Shown here: positions 44,295 to 52,893 of the stretch, piece by piece
Position numbering within the stretch: the stretch's first letter is position 1
Layout of the letters: every line of letters starts with the position of its first letter
Assembly: GCF_947496515.1 (NCBI RefSeq)
Contig: NZ_CANMDB010000001.1
Span: 248,001 to 312,000 of the forward strand
Direction: 5' to 3'
DNA length: 64,000 nucleotides
Source of the DNA: an uncultured Roseobacter sp.
GTDB lineage: Bacteria > Pseudomonadota > Alphaproteobacteria > Rhodobacterales > Rhodobacteraceae
Notes under the pieces: model-generated
What the model was told of the DNA's origin: nothing
Seen by the model: the letters and a program-made list of their open reading frames with translations, nothing else
Database searches by the model: none
Program-made: the position numbers and the translations under genes

Positions 44295-45662
44295 TTCTCT
44301 GATTGCGGGGATGGCAACGGGCGTCGGCGTTGTACCTGAGGGGCACTGTTCTCTCCGAGGTAGACTGGTGCCGCCCTATAAGGGCTTGAGGGGCTGACCG
44401 CTTCCATATGTCGAATGCGGGATTTTCTTTGCCTCATGTTCTCGAAAGAGATTGATCTGCCTTCCGTCCCGCAGGGACTTCGCATCCTGCCGTTTCTGGT
44501 GGACATCCAGATCAGGTAGCGGCCTCCGTAGTCCAATGAAATTCTCTTCCGGTTTTCCAGAGCGTCAATGTAAGAACGGTGAGTTTTCGGGCGGTCGTCA
44601 CGGCGGTCTTTTTGAAACCGCGCCTCACCGCGAGCCGGATAGCCCAGGATTTCAAAGGCGGATATCGCTTCACACGGCCGATCAGCGTACCGGCTGCTTC
44701 GTACAGAAGGCGACGCATGGTAGCATCGCCACGCTTGGATATGCGGAGAGAATGATCGACCTCACCGGACTGATGTTACCTCGGCGCCAAGCCCGGGAAC
44801 GCTCCAACTTTTGTTGTTTCAGGAAACCGCCCGGTAGTGTCGGTCAGTGCCAGAAAGCTCAGGGCGACAACTGGGCCTGCGATGAGCCATTGAGTGTGCC
44901 ATTGGTTCAAGCACGATGGCGAATGGATCGTCATCAATCGACGCGACAGATCTTGGCATCTGGCAATAGCGGCGATCTCATCCTCAAGTGCAGCTACCGT
45001 TGAACATACCTCCCTCATGCGATGGGAGAACACGATCAATGACGAAAACCAGCGCCAGGTCGAATTTCCGCACAACTGACCGCTGTCGCTGCCGCCCATT
45101 GCCGGTTGCGGTCAGGCGAGTGTAAGTGTCTTCAGGATCCCCCGCATATGAGCCTCAATCTCCATTCTGAGACGCATAAAATGATCCCGAGCCCCAATGA
45201 TTACACGCAGGCGATCCGCATCTACGCTGCGGACGTGGACGGCTGTAAACCAGCCGCTCCGGGCCAAGTGAGCCAATCCTTCTGCGTCTGAACGATCGGA
45301 TGTGTTGGGTTTTGCCGAAAGCATCCTGTGGGCTGACCTCGCATCGACGCAGATGGCAGGTAGCCCCAAACCTTCAAGTTGCCGCTGAAGCCAGATCGAT
45401 ATCTGTCCGCTTTCATGCACGATCCAGTGCGGCGCCACCTCTTGCTCGCCCAAGCCATCCCGGACGGCCAGCGGACAAAAGGGCAAGCTTCGACGAAAGA
45501 CGAGACCTCCCGCGTCATCGACAACGTGTATGGACATCTTTTTCAAATAAGCACCTAAACCTGCAAAGTGCTTTATGGTCGTTCTCCTCACGGCTTTTAT
45601 CCATGAGGCCAACATACCGGACCTCTTTCGCCGCCGGAGAGCGACCGCCGAAATCACACCAT
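44295..45662 (-). mobile_element. IS110-family element, degenerate, inserted into the IS1182 transposase gene
   Basis: About 1.37 kb separates the codons DHST from TFSKN of the IS1182 transposase, and this size is right for an IS110-family element. No inverted repeats are visible at its ends, as expected for the family. It encodes a broken transposase on the minus strand. Junctions are placed from the loss of IS1182 homology and are accurate to roughly 5 nt. Confidence 0.75.
44512..45537 (-). pseudogene. IS110-family transposase, degenerate
   Basis: The N-terminal RuvC-like region is recognisable (KKMSIHVVDDAGGLVF, ICVDARSAHRMLS, DAEGLAHLARSGWFTAVHV), but the first catalytic Asp block (normally GLDVS) is deleted. 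The Tnp2 part follows in other frames: RRLMTI, AGPVVALSFLAL, KVGAFPGLAPR, and at the C-terminus MRRLLYEAAGTLIGRVKRY and ARKLTVLTLTLWKTGREFHW. Extra residues break the GPVVAL segment. At least two frameshifts. Inactive. Confidence 0.8.
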
Positions 45663-45952
45663 GTGGAATGATCGAGGATGCGGTCGTTCAACTCGAGGCG
45701 GCAGAACCAGCGGTATGCCAGGTTCGGATGCACTTTTTCGCATAGCTGATGCTCAGATCGACGAACCAATCAATCGACCGCAGCAGATGATCTTGGGGAA
45801 CGTCTTCATCCAATGAGAACTCATGGAACAGCGCCACTTGCGCGTCCTGTCTGGGTACCATCATCGCAAACCCTTCCTCGTACGAGGAATTGAACCAGCG
45901 ACCTAAGCGTCAATCAGGACAGAGTTTTTGACGGAATACGCCCAAAACGGCG

Positions 45953-47008
45953 CTACACCGGTCGGGCGCGCGCCAGCATGCCAAAGAGATCGCGCGGGTC
46001 ATCGGGATCGGCCAGCAGATCCAGCGGGTAGAAAAACTCGGTCCCAGCGAGCCGCTCGTGGATGTAGCGCAGGGCCGAGTAGTCCTCGATCGCAAAGCCC
46101 ACGGAATCAAAGAGTGTGATCTGCTCGGGCGCGGTGCGGCCCGCGGCCTGGCCGGTGAGCACTTCCCAGATCTCGGTCACGGGATGATCGGCCTCCAACT
46201 GCTGGATTTCGCCTTCGATGCGGGTCTGTTCTGGGTACTCCACGAAAATCGTCGACCGCTGCAGGATTGCGGGGGCCAGCTCCGTCTTGCCGGGGCAGTC
46301 GCCCCCGATGGCGTTGATGTGCACGCCGCTGCCCACCATGTTATCCGTGAGGATCGTCGCATATTGCTTGTCAGCCGTGCAGGTGGTGATGATCTGGGCG
46401 CCCATAATCGCATCTTCGGCGGTCTGGCAGGGCGTCACGGTCAGCCCGTGCCCTCGCAGATTGCGCGCACATTTCGCGGTGGCGACGGGGTCGATGTCAT
46501 AAAGCCGCACTTCGGTCACGCCGCAGACGGCCTTCATCGCCAGGCTCTGAAACTCCGCCTGCGCGCCGTTGCCAATCATCGCCATCACTCGGGCGTCCTC
46601 TGGTGCGAGGGTACGCGCAACCAGCGCCGACGTGGCCGCCGTGCGCAGGGCGGTGAGCAGGGTCATCTCGCTCAGCAGCACGGGGTAGCCGCTCGCCACA
46701 TCGGCCAGCAGACCAAAGGCGGTCACGGTCTGCAGCCCCTCGCGGGTGTTCTTGGGGTGACCGTTCACATATTTGAAGCCGTAAAGCTCCCCGTCAGAGG
46801 TGGGCATGAGCTCGATCACCCCCTCGGGTGAGTGGCTTGCGACCCGCGGTGTCTTGTCAAACAGCTCCCAGCGTTTGAAATCGGTCTCGATGGCGGCGGC
46901 CAGCCCCCGCAGCATCTCTTCGATACCGATGTGGTGGATGATCTGCATCATGTGATCGACGGAGACGAAGGGCACAAGCGCCTTGTCGGAGGGGGCAAGA
47001 GAGGTCAT
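45953..47008 (-). CDS. ocd: Ornithine cyclodeaminase
   Basis: A 351-aa NAD-dependent enzyme of the OCD/mu-crystallin family, converting ornithine to proline and ammonia. KYVNGHPKNTREGL holds the substrate-binding Lys, LLTALRTAATSALVA the helix before the Rossmann fold, MIGNGAQAEFQSLA the dinucleotide loop and INAIGGDCPGKTEL the catalytic Asp region. The C-terminus is complete and ends 5 nt before the IS1182 end, so the insertion just missed the gene. It is 21 nt downstream of the arginase gene, giving a two-gene arginine-to-proline route. Confidence 0.94.
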   Translation of the reverse strand: MTSLAPSDKALVPFVSVDHMMQIIHHIGIEEMLRGLAAAIETDFKRWELFDKTPRVASHSPEGVIELMPTSDGELYGFKYVNGHPKNTREGLQTVTAFGLLADVASGYPVLLSEMTLLTALRTAATSALVARTLAPEDARVMAMIGNGAQAEFQSLAMKAVCGVTEVRLYDIDPVATAKCARNLRGHGLTVTPCQTAEDAIMGAQIITTCTADKQYATILTDNMVGSGVHINAIGGDCPGKTELAPAILQRSTIFVEYPEQTRIEGEIQQLEADHPVTEIWEVLTGQAAGRTAPEQITLFDSVGFAIEDYSALRYIHERLAGTEFFYPLDLLADPDDPRDLFGMLARARPV

Positions 47009-47029
47009 GAGGTGGCTCCTTTCGCGGGA

Positions 47030-47950
47030 TCAGTAGGCGTTGGTGGGCCGGTCAAAGACACGACGCCCGAGCGCGGAGGCGGCGAGATCGACCATCACCC
47101 GTGCGGTGCGGCCCCGCTCATCGAGGGCGGGGTTCAGTTCCACCAGATCGAGTGAGGTCATCAGGCCGCTGTCGTGCAGCATCTCCATCACCAGATGGCC
47201 TTCTCGGATCGTGGCGCCTCCGGGCACGGTGGTGCCGACAGCGGGGGCGACCGACGGGTCGAGGAAATCCACATCGAGCGAGACATGCAGCAGGCCATCA
47301 GCGGCGGCCACGCGCTCCAGAAAGCGGCTGAGCGGGCGGGCGATGCCACGCTCGTCGATCTCACGCATGTCGACGCGGTGTATCTGTGTCCTCTGAAGGG
47401 CGGCGCGTTCGGCGGCATCGACGGAGCGCAGCCCGATGATCGCCACGTTCTCATGGGGCAGGGGCGTGGAGATGGGCGGAAAGCCCGCGAAGGCGCCGCG
47501 GGCCGTCACATAGCCCAGCGGGGTGCCGTGCAGATTGCCGCTGTCGGTGCTGTCGGGCGTGTGAAAATCGCTGTGCGCATCGAGCCAGAGCACAAAAAGC
47601 GGGCGGTTTACGCCACGGGCATGTTGCATCGCGCCACGCACGGTGCCGAGCGACAGCGCGTGATCGCCGCCCATGAAGATCGGCAACCCGTCGGCCAGTG
47701 CTGCCTCAGCGGCATCCGAGAGCGCATGGGTCCAGGCGATGGTTTCTTCCAGCGCGTGCAGCTTGGGGTGCGCTTCTGCCGTAAAGGGGCGGGGCGCAAC
47801 ATTGCCGCGATCCTCGACCCGGTGGCCAAGATCGCTCAACGCTTCTGCCAGGCCGGCGGTGCGGTACGCATCTGGTCCCATCAGACAGCCGCGGCGCCGC
47901 TTGCCGCTATCAACAGGCGCGCCGATCAAAAGGATGGTGGGGTCGGTCAT
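47030..47950 (-). CDS. Arginase
   Basis: A 306-aa ureohydrolase that splits arginine to ornithine and urea. Manganese ligands are in FMGGDHALSLG, WLDAHSDFHTP and SLDVDFLDPSVAP; SGNLHGTPLG carries the substrate-binding Asn/His; the DLVELNPALDERG segment is the arginase signature. GRRRGCLMGPDAYR near the N-terminus is also typical. It heads an operon with ornithine cyclodeaminase and is divergent from an Lrp-type regulator 108 nt away, which probably responds to an amino acid such as arginine. Confidence 0.95.
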   Translation of the reverse strand: MTDPTILLIGAPVDSGKRRRGCLMGPDAYRTAGLAEALSDLGHRVEDRGNVAPRPFTAEAHPKLHALEETIAWTHALSDAAEAALADGLPIFMGGDHALSLGTVRGAMQHARGVNRPLFVLWLDAHSDFHTPDSTDSGNLHGTPLGYVTARGAFAGFPPISTPLPHENVAIIGLRSVDAAERAALQRTQIHRVDMREIDERGIARPLSRFLERVAAADGLLHVSLDVDFLDPSVAPAVGTTVPGGATIREGHLVMEMLHDSGLMTSLDLVELNPALDERGRTARVMVDLAASALGRRVFDRPTNAY

Positions 47951-48015
47951 GGTAAACTCCGGATGGGGTATGATCTATGGCTACTGCGCGGTCCGGGCCA
48001 TGGACAAGGGACCAA

Positions 48016-48039
48016 ATTGCGCATATTGCGTATATATCA
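48016..48039. promoter_or_regulatory. A/T-rich candidate Lrp operator between arginase and lrp
   Basis: TTGCGCATATTGCG followed by TATATATCAA is an imperfect palindrome, much more A/T-rich than its surroundings, in the 108-nt divergent promoter region. Lrp/AsnC proteins bind such sites. Binding is inferred from location. Confidence 0.4.
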
Positions 48040-48058
48040 ACCGCATTGGATCGCTTGA

Positions 48059-48484
48059 ATGGACGAATTGGATAGGCAGCTGATCGGTGTCTTGCGCCGC
48101 GACGCGCGGGCGTCGATCTCACAGCTGGCGAGTGATCTGGGCTGGTCGCGCACCACCGTTCGGGCGCGTCTGGGCCGTTTGCAGCAGACCGGAGAGATCG
48201 TCGGGTTTTCGGTCGTGCTGCGTGAGGACATGCTGAGCGAGCCGGTGCGTGGCCTGATGATGATCGCCATCGAGGGGCGCGGCACCGACCGCATCATCCG
48301 TCAATTGCAAGGCCAGACCGAGGTCCGGCGGATCCATTCCACCAATGGCCGCTGGGATGTGATCGTGGAGATCGGCACAGATACGCTGGAACGGTTTGAC
48401 CAGGTGCTCTTTCAGATCCGGCGGCTGGAGGGGGTGACAGCGAGCGAGACGAGCCTGCTGCTCAGCACCCGCAAGGACAGCTAG
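48059..48484 (+). CDS. Lrp/AsnC family transcriptional regulator
   Basis: A 141-aa regulator. N-terminal winged HTH is DELDRQLIGVLRRDARASIS plus SRTTVRARLGRL; the C-terminal RAM/AsnC_trans_reg domain covers about residues 65-138 (GLMMIAIEGRGT, IHSTNGRWDVIVEIGT). By divergent orientation it most likely controls the arginase/ornithine cyclodeaminase operon and itself. Its stop codon TAG lies at the edge of a 98-bp repeat. Confidence 0.92.
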   Translation: MDELDRQLIGVLRRDARASISQLASDLGWSRTTVRARLGRLQQTGEIVGFSVVLREDMLSEPVRGLMMIAIEGRGTDRIIRQLQGQTEVRRIHSTNGRWDVIVEIGTDTLERFDQVLFQIRRLEGVTASETSLLLSTRKDS

Positions 48485-48582
48485 AGCGTTTCGACTTCGA
48501 CGTGAGACATCAGGTATAGCCCTTTGCGTTGGACCGAAGGGAGCGGGAGCAAATACCCGATTGAGGCTTACATCGAAACGCT
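48485..48582. repeat. 98-bp inverted-repeat (REP/MITE-like) element
   Basis: AGCGTTTCGA (48485-48494) and TCGAAACGCT (48573-48582) are perfect inverted ends around a G/C-rich core containing GGAGCGGGAGCAAATACCCG. It starts one base after the Lrp stop and reaches into the end of the dsbB reading frame, supplying its last codons and stop. The layout resembles short intergenic repeats in Rhodobacterales genomes. Only one copy is seen in this window. Confidence 0.6.
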
Positions 48583-49041
48583 TTGGACCCGGCGCGCGGC
48601 ATGGAGCCACAGCAGCATCAGCGCCACGGAGAGCAGCGCGTTCCAGCCCGCCATGCTGATCCCGGCCAGCTGCCAGGCAATTTCGTCACAGCGCACAAGA
48701 GGGGCGGCCATGATCTGGTCAAAGAGCGCGTCGGCGCTGAGATCGGCTGCGGATCCGCCGCTGCAGGTGCTGGGCCCCTGCCACCAGCCTTGCTCAACCC
48801 CGACATGAAAGATCCCGATCCCGGCGCCTGTGGCCATGGCCAGCGCGCCCATCAGCGGCAGAAGCCTGCCGGGCAGCGCCAGCGCCAGCGCACCGGCTGC
48901 CATGGCCACGACATGGGGGTAGCGCTGCCAGAGGCACATCTGACAGGGCGCCAGCCCGCCGATATGCTGAAAGGCAAAGGCGCCCAGCAGCAGCGCCGCG
49001 GATCCCCCGGTCGCGAGGAAAAGAGCCCACCGGCGGGTCAA
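48568..49041 (-). CDS. dsbB: Disulfide bond formation protein B
   Basis: A 157-aa inner-membrane quinone reductase that reoxidises DsbA. Four hydrophobic helices are present. The first Cys pair is in APCQMCLWQRYPH and the second pair in STCSGG and LVRCDEIAW, as expected. TTG at 49041 is used because it overlaps the exoD stop as TTGA and homology begins there; a long upstream frame is unrelated. The last residues (RVQSVSM) come from the adjacent 98-bp repeat. Confidence 0.88.
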   Translation of the reverse strand: MTRRWALFLATGGSAALLLGAFAFQHIGGLAPCQMCLWQRYPHVVAMAAGALALALPGRLLPLMGALAMATGAGIGIFHVGVEQGWWQGPSTCSGGSAADLSADALFDQIMAAPLVRCDEIAWQLAGISMAGWNALLSVALMLLWLHAARRVQSVSM

Positions 49042-49652
49042 AGGCCCATCCAGCCCTTGATCAGGCTCGCCAGCGTGGCCCCGGCAAAGACCAGGGAGGC
49101 GATCCACGCCGTGCCGAGCACCATGCCAAGGATCACCAGAATGCCGTCGCGCTGCAAAAAACCCATCGCGACCAGAACGACCGCGACACCGGGTATTGTG
49201 TTGGTGCCCGGCAACGGCACGAGGATCGAGGCGCTGAAGAGCACCAGAGACAGCCCCACGAGCCGGTCCACAGGCGGGCGTGTCAGCCCCGTTTGCCGGG
49301 GTCGGCTGACAGCCTCGATCCGGTGGAGCCATGGACCGGCCCGGCGTGCAAGGCTCTGCAGCCCTTCGCTTGAAACGGTACGTGCGGCCAACCCGGCGGG
49401 CAGCCACGGCGTTTTGCGCCCCAGCAGGATCTGCGCAGAGACAAACATCAGCGGCAACGACACGATCTGGGGAATTCCGTACAGAAAAGGAATGCAACAG
49501 GGCAGGGCCAGCACCAGAAGAAAGAAGCCAAAGGCCCGCTCGTGAAGCTGATCCAGAATCCAGGCCAGCGTCACCGCGCTGCCGTTTGCGTTTTTCGCCA
49601 ACTGGTCGAGACGGTCGGAAATCGCGGCGTCTGTCATGGCAGGGGCCGTCAT
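49038..49652 (-). CDS. exoD: ExoD family exopolysaccharide synthesis protein
   Basis: A 204-aa membrane protein. A cytoplasmic N-terminus (SDRLDQLAKNANGSAVTLAW) precedes several membrane helices: FGFFLLVLALPCCIPFLYGI, LPLMFVSAQILLG, LSLVLFSASILVPLPGT and ILGMVLGTAWIASLV. The PGTNTIPG segment is typical of ExoD. The family affects exopolysaccharide production and alkali tolerance in rhizobia. ATG at 49652 follows AAAGGAG. The stop overlaps dsbB. Upstream lies tRNA-Leu on the other strand. Confidence 0.87.
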   Translation of the reverse strand: MTAPAMTDAAISDRLDQLAKNANGSAVTLAWILDQLHERAFGFFLLVLALPCCIPFLYGIPQIVSLPLMFVSAQILLGRKTPWLPAGLAARTVSSEGLQSLARRAGPWLHRIEAVSRPRQTGLTRPPVDRLVGLSLVLFSASILVPLPGTNTIPGVAVVLVAMGFLQRDGILVILGMVLGTAWIASLVFAGATLASLIKGWMGL

Positions 49653-49831
49653 GCGGGTATCTCCTTTGGTCGGCGCGTCAGGTGGCGCCATGAACGCTTT
49701 GGCCCCGCCTAGCAAATTGCGGGCAGGCGCACCAGATCAGCCGGTCAGAACGCGTGTCCGCGGCATGGGTGCCGCTGAATTGAACCTTTGGGCTGGACGC
49801 CGTGCTCTTGCTTGGATAAGCACTCAACCGT

Positions 49832-49917
49832 GCCCAAGTGGCGGAATGGTAGACGCAGCGGATTCAAAATCCGCCGGTAGTGATACCGTGCCGGTTCGAG
49901 TCCGGCCTTGGGTACCA
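49832..49917 (+). tRNA. tRNA-Leu (anticodon CAA)
   Basis: Acceptor GCCCAAG pairs with CTTGGGT (last pair G-T). The anticodon stem GCGGA/TCCGC encloses TTCAAAA, giving anticodon CAA. A long variable arm and T-loop TTCGAGT follow, with A and encoded CCA. A class II tRNA reading TTG codons. Confidence 0.95.
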
Positions 49918-50312
49918 GGCACTTAGCAGATTTGGCGCTCGCGCGGTTTTCATGTTTGCCCAGTTTCCGGGAACGTGCTTCTGGATGCGCTGTGGATGTC
50001 CCCCGAGATGCCTCGGCAACGATCCAAGGCAGTCTTTCCCGGCTCCAGTGGTGATCGACGCGGTGCTGCGCGTCCATTGTTGCATCAGGAGTGTGGTCCA
50101 CAGCCACAATGTCCCGTCGCCCGGGGCCATCACATCGGGTTTGTCTGCCAGTCTCAGGCCACCGGGGGCACACAGCGGCGGGGTGTGATCAGCACTGATA
50201 ACCCGCGCGTCTCCGACGAACCACGTGCCGTTTCAGCCACCCGTCTCTGCTCAGCCATCGGCGGAAATTCGCAAGATAATCCCGTTTGCAACGATCTATC
50301 GAATTTCTTTCT

Positions 50313-50340
50313 TTGTTCAATGAGTTGTCTTCGCTACAAA
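50313..50340 (+). promoter_or_regulatory. Putative promoter upstream of the RTX/Hint gene
   Basis: TTGTTC at 50313-50318, a 16-nt spacer and TACAAA at 50335-50340, about 60 nt before the start codon. The rest of the 480-nt gap from tRNA-Leu shows no gene; it contains GATCA and TGATC/TGATAA stretches near 50187-50203 but nothing I can identify. Confidence 0.35.
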
Positions 50341-50399
50341 GATCAGCACGGCGTTCTGCCGGGGGGAGATGTGCGACGGTCGCCTGAAAGCCGTTTCGC

Positions 50400-52865
50400 A
50401 TGAGAATGTGGTACGATGTTATGTCAGAGCAACGGATGGATCCCCACGCGGATCATCTGATCGGGCTGTGGGCGCCTTCAGAGCGCCCCGACCAGCAGGA
50501 GCAGGTGGCCGCGGATGGTACGCCGGGGCATCAGCGGATGCCCGCAGGCGGACGGCTGATGGAAGGCGCGGTTGTCCTTGTTTTCCGAGCAACGGAGAGC
50601 TCTGGCACCGTCCTATTCGCCAGCGGCTCTGAGAGCGACACCGGCGCTCTGCGTGTCGAGGCAACGGATGATGGTCGAATCCTGCTCAGCCACGGAACCG
50701 GGGAGACAGGCGCGACAATCGAGACTGCGGCGGATCTTTTTCAGCCCGGCGATGACGTTACTGTGCGATATGGCTGGTCCGCACAAACGGGTGCGCGTCT
50801 TGAAGTCGAAAATCTCAGCTCCGGTGTGACGCAGGCTGTCAGTTACGACACCCAAGGGCTGGAGCTGTCGGTGCCGGAGGACACTGAGCCCGAGGATGGG
50901 TCCGTAACCCGGCTGGCCATCTACGACGCTGATATCGTTGGGCAAACCGCTGGCCCGGGGGTTGTCTCGGGCACCGACGGGGCAGAGACGATCAACGTTG
51001 GCTACGATGACGATCCAGAGGGCGACCGCATCGACGCGGGCGACGCCACGCAACCCGGTGCCGGACCGAATGATGACATTGTCGACGCGGGCGCGGGCGA
51101 TGACCGGGTCTTCGGGGGCAGGGGCAACGACGTCATCTACGGCGGTGCCGGCTCTGACAGGCTGGCGGGCGCCAACGGCGATGACACGATCTACGGCGAC
51201 CGGACGCTGAGCGGTGATCCTGCACCGGGCAGCGCACCAGCCCCACGCGAGGCGTTCCGTTGGAGCGAGGCACCCGGGCCGGATGGCGATGACGAGATCG
51301 AGGACGACGACAGCCTGCTCGCCGGGTTTCAACAGGATACGGGGTCGGCCACTGTCCGGTTTTCCGTGCTGGACGGCACCCGCGGCGAGACCCGGTTTTC
51401 CGAAAACAGCCAGAACGTCCGCGATATCGACACCGGCGATGACAGCATCAACACACAAAGCGCGCTGTCCAGCACCACCCGCGGCAACGGCCAGAATCTC
51501 GCCTACCAATGGCGGTTTGACACCCCGGTCGAGAATGTCAGCTTTCGGGTCAATGACATCGACAGCACCGGCGTGGTGCGGATCCTGGCTTTTGACGAAA
51601 ATGGTGCGCAGGTGCCAATTGATCTCAGCGCCGGGAGCAGGGTGGGGCTGAGCGACAGCGGTGGCGCTACAGGCAACGACACGGCGCGCAGCCTGGGCGG
51701 GGGCGGACGCGACGCCAGTCCGGAATACTCTGCTCTGGTCGATATTGACGGCCCCGTCTCGCGCATTGTCATCCAGCACGCCCAAGGCGGGCGGGGCGCG
51801 TCGGGCATCAGCGTCAGTGACATCTATTTTGACGTCCCGCCTACCTACGATGACCTGATCGATGGCGGCGACGGGAACGACACGCTGATCGGCGAGCTGG
51901 GTGATGATATTCTGCTGGGTCGCAAGGGGGACGACACCCTTCTGGGTGGCGAAGGCGATGACAGGATCTCGGGCGGATCAGGCGCAGACGTGCTCAGCGG
52001 TGGGCCGGGCGAGGGTCGCGATGTCCTCTTTGGGGGCGCGGACCGGGACCGGATTATTGATGTCGGTCAAGGGGATAGGGTCGACGGTGGAAGCGGTGGC
52101 GATGATTTCGACACGCTCGATCTGACCGGGACACCGGGGTTGGACGGCGCGGTGCTGCGCTTTACCAGCGACGACCGCGAAGACGGTGTTCTGACGTTCT
52201 TTGACGCTGATGGGGTTGAAACAGGCACGCTGGTCTTTCGCGAGATTGAGCAGATCGTCGGCGGGCCAACCCCCATATGCTTCACACCCGGCGTGCGGAT
52301 CGCGACACCGCAGGGGTTGAGATCGGTGGAGGATCTGCAGCAGGGGGACCGGGTCCTGACCCGCGATAACGGCATTCAGACGGTCTGCTGGAAAGGTACG
52401 CGGCCGATGACAACCGCTGATTTTGCCCGGCGGCCTGATCTGCGGCCCATTCGCATTGCGAAAGACGCTTTGGGACCCGGGATGCCGGAGCGCGACATCA
52501 AGGTCAGCCCGAACCACAGGGTGCTTGTGTCCAACGAGCAGACGCAGCTCTATTTCGACGAGCGCGAGGTGCTCGTGGCGGCGAAACATCTGGTGGGCGT
52601 ACCAGGTGTTGTGGTGCAGCATTTGTGGTCCACAACCTATGTGCATGTGATGTTCGAGCAGCATGAGGTGATCCTGTCGGACGGGCTGTGGACCGAGAGC
52701 TTTCAGCCGGGCGACTACAGCCTTGCTGGCATCGCGCAGGCGCAGCGGGCCGAGTTGGAATATCTCTTTCCCGAATTTGCCGATCCGGCGGGGGTCCGGG
52801 ACTATGCGGCCGCGCGCCGTTCGTTGAAGCGGTTTGAAGCAGCACTGCTGGCGCGCAGCCTCTGA
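50400..52865 (+). CDS. RTX calcium-binding protein with C-terminal Hint domain
   Basis: An 821-aa acidic protein without a classical signal peptide, suiting type I secretion. An N-terminal beta-rich domain (about 40-185) is followed by RTX nonapeptides (about 190-270: GAGDDRVFGGRGND), a second beta domain (280-480) and more RTX repeats (about 485-575: GGDGNDTLIGELGDD). A Hint_2 domain begins at Cys627 (CFTPGVRIATPQGL), with VSPNHRVLV as the His block. Hint domains self-cleave in inteins and Hedgehog; here processing or anchoring is plausible. The start is uncertain: ATGs at 50400, 50421 and 50436 all lack a good ribosome site. Confidence 0.85.
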   Translation: MRMWYDVMSEQRMDPHADHLIGLWAPSERPDQQEQVAADGTPGHQRMPAGGRLMEGAVVLVFRATESSGTVLFASGSESDTGALRVEATDDGRILLSHGTGETGATIETAADLFQPGDDVTVRYGWSAQTGARLEVENLSSGVTQAVSYDTQGLELSVPEDTEPEDGSVTRLAIYDADIVGQTAGPGVVSGTDGAETINVGYDDDPEGDRIDAGDATQPGAGPNDDIVDAGAGDDRVFGGRGNDVIYGGAGSDRLAGANGDDTIYGDRTLSGDPAPGSAPAPREAFRWSEAPGPDGDDEIEDDDSLLAGFQQDTGSATVRFSVLDGTRGETRFSENSQNVRDIDTGDDSINTQSALSSTTRGNGQNLAYQWRFDTPVENVSFRVNDIDSTGVVRILAFDENGAQVPIDLSAGSRVGLSDSGGATGNDTARSLGGGGRDASPEYSALVDIDGPVSRIVIQHAQGGRGASGISVSDIYFDVPPTYDDLIDGGDGNDTLIGELGDDILLGRKGDDTLLGGEGDDRISGGSGADVLSGGPGEGRDVLFGGADRDRIIDVGQGDRVDGGSGGDDFDTLDLTGTPGLDGAVLRFTSDDREDGVLTFFDADGVETGTLVFREIEQIVGGPTPICFTPGVRIATPQGLRSVEDLQQGDRVLTRDNGIQTVCWKGTRPMTTADFARRPDLRPIRIAKDALGPGMPERDIKVSPNHRVLVSNEQTQLYFDEREVLVAAKHLVGVPGVVVQHLWSTTYVHVMFEQHEVILSDGLWTESFQPGDYSLAGIAQAQRAELEYLFPEFADPAGVRDYAAARRSLKRFEAALLARSL

Positions 52866-52871
52866 AGCGCA

Positions 52872-52891
52872 TTCTTAGGCGCTATTAAGAA
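52872..52891 (+). terminator. Weak hairpin between the convergent RTX and nucleotidyltransferase genes
   Basis: TTCTTA, 8 nt, TAAGAA, extended by GCG/CGC with a bulge, 7 nt after the RTX stop. No T run follows, so termination strength is doubtful. Confidence 0.3.
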
Positions 52892-52893
52892 CG

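Larger units (their letters stand above)
43226..45864 (-). pseudogene. IS1182-family transposase, frameshifted and interrupted
   Basis: Read on the minus strand, N-terminal MMVPRQDAQVALFHEFSL begins at 45864, then LRSIDWFVDLS joins directly to a later block of the family (an internal loss of about 50 residues) ending LAYRWFCRLELNDRILDHST near 45662. Homology resumes after the insertion with TFSKNRHGRF at 44292, continues through DASFIEAGANRQ, the DDE core FFAYSDNYPIDTDHGVILD and LIADTAYG, and ends near 43226 with KVEMLFAHLDRILRLERLR in a different frame. At least two frameshifts and a stop. Not functional. Confidence 0.85.
43139..45948 (-). mobile_element. IS1182-family element, inactive, split by an IS110-family insertion
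   Basis: The ends share GTTTTGGGCG (43139-43148) and its inverse CGCCCAAAAC (45939-45948). The minus strand carries an IS1182-type transposase with several frameshifts and stops. Within it, 44295-45662 is a second IS. The right end lies 5 nt beyond the ornithine cyclodeaminase stop, the left end 20 nt beyond the monooxygenase stop. I see no clear target duplication. Boundaries are approximate to a few nt. Confidence 0.75.
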
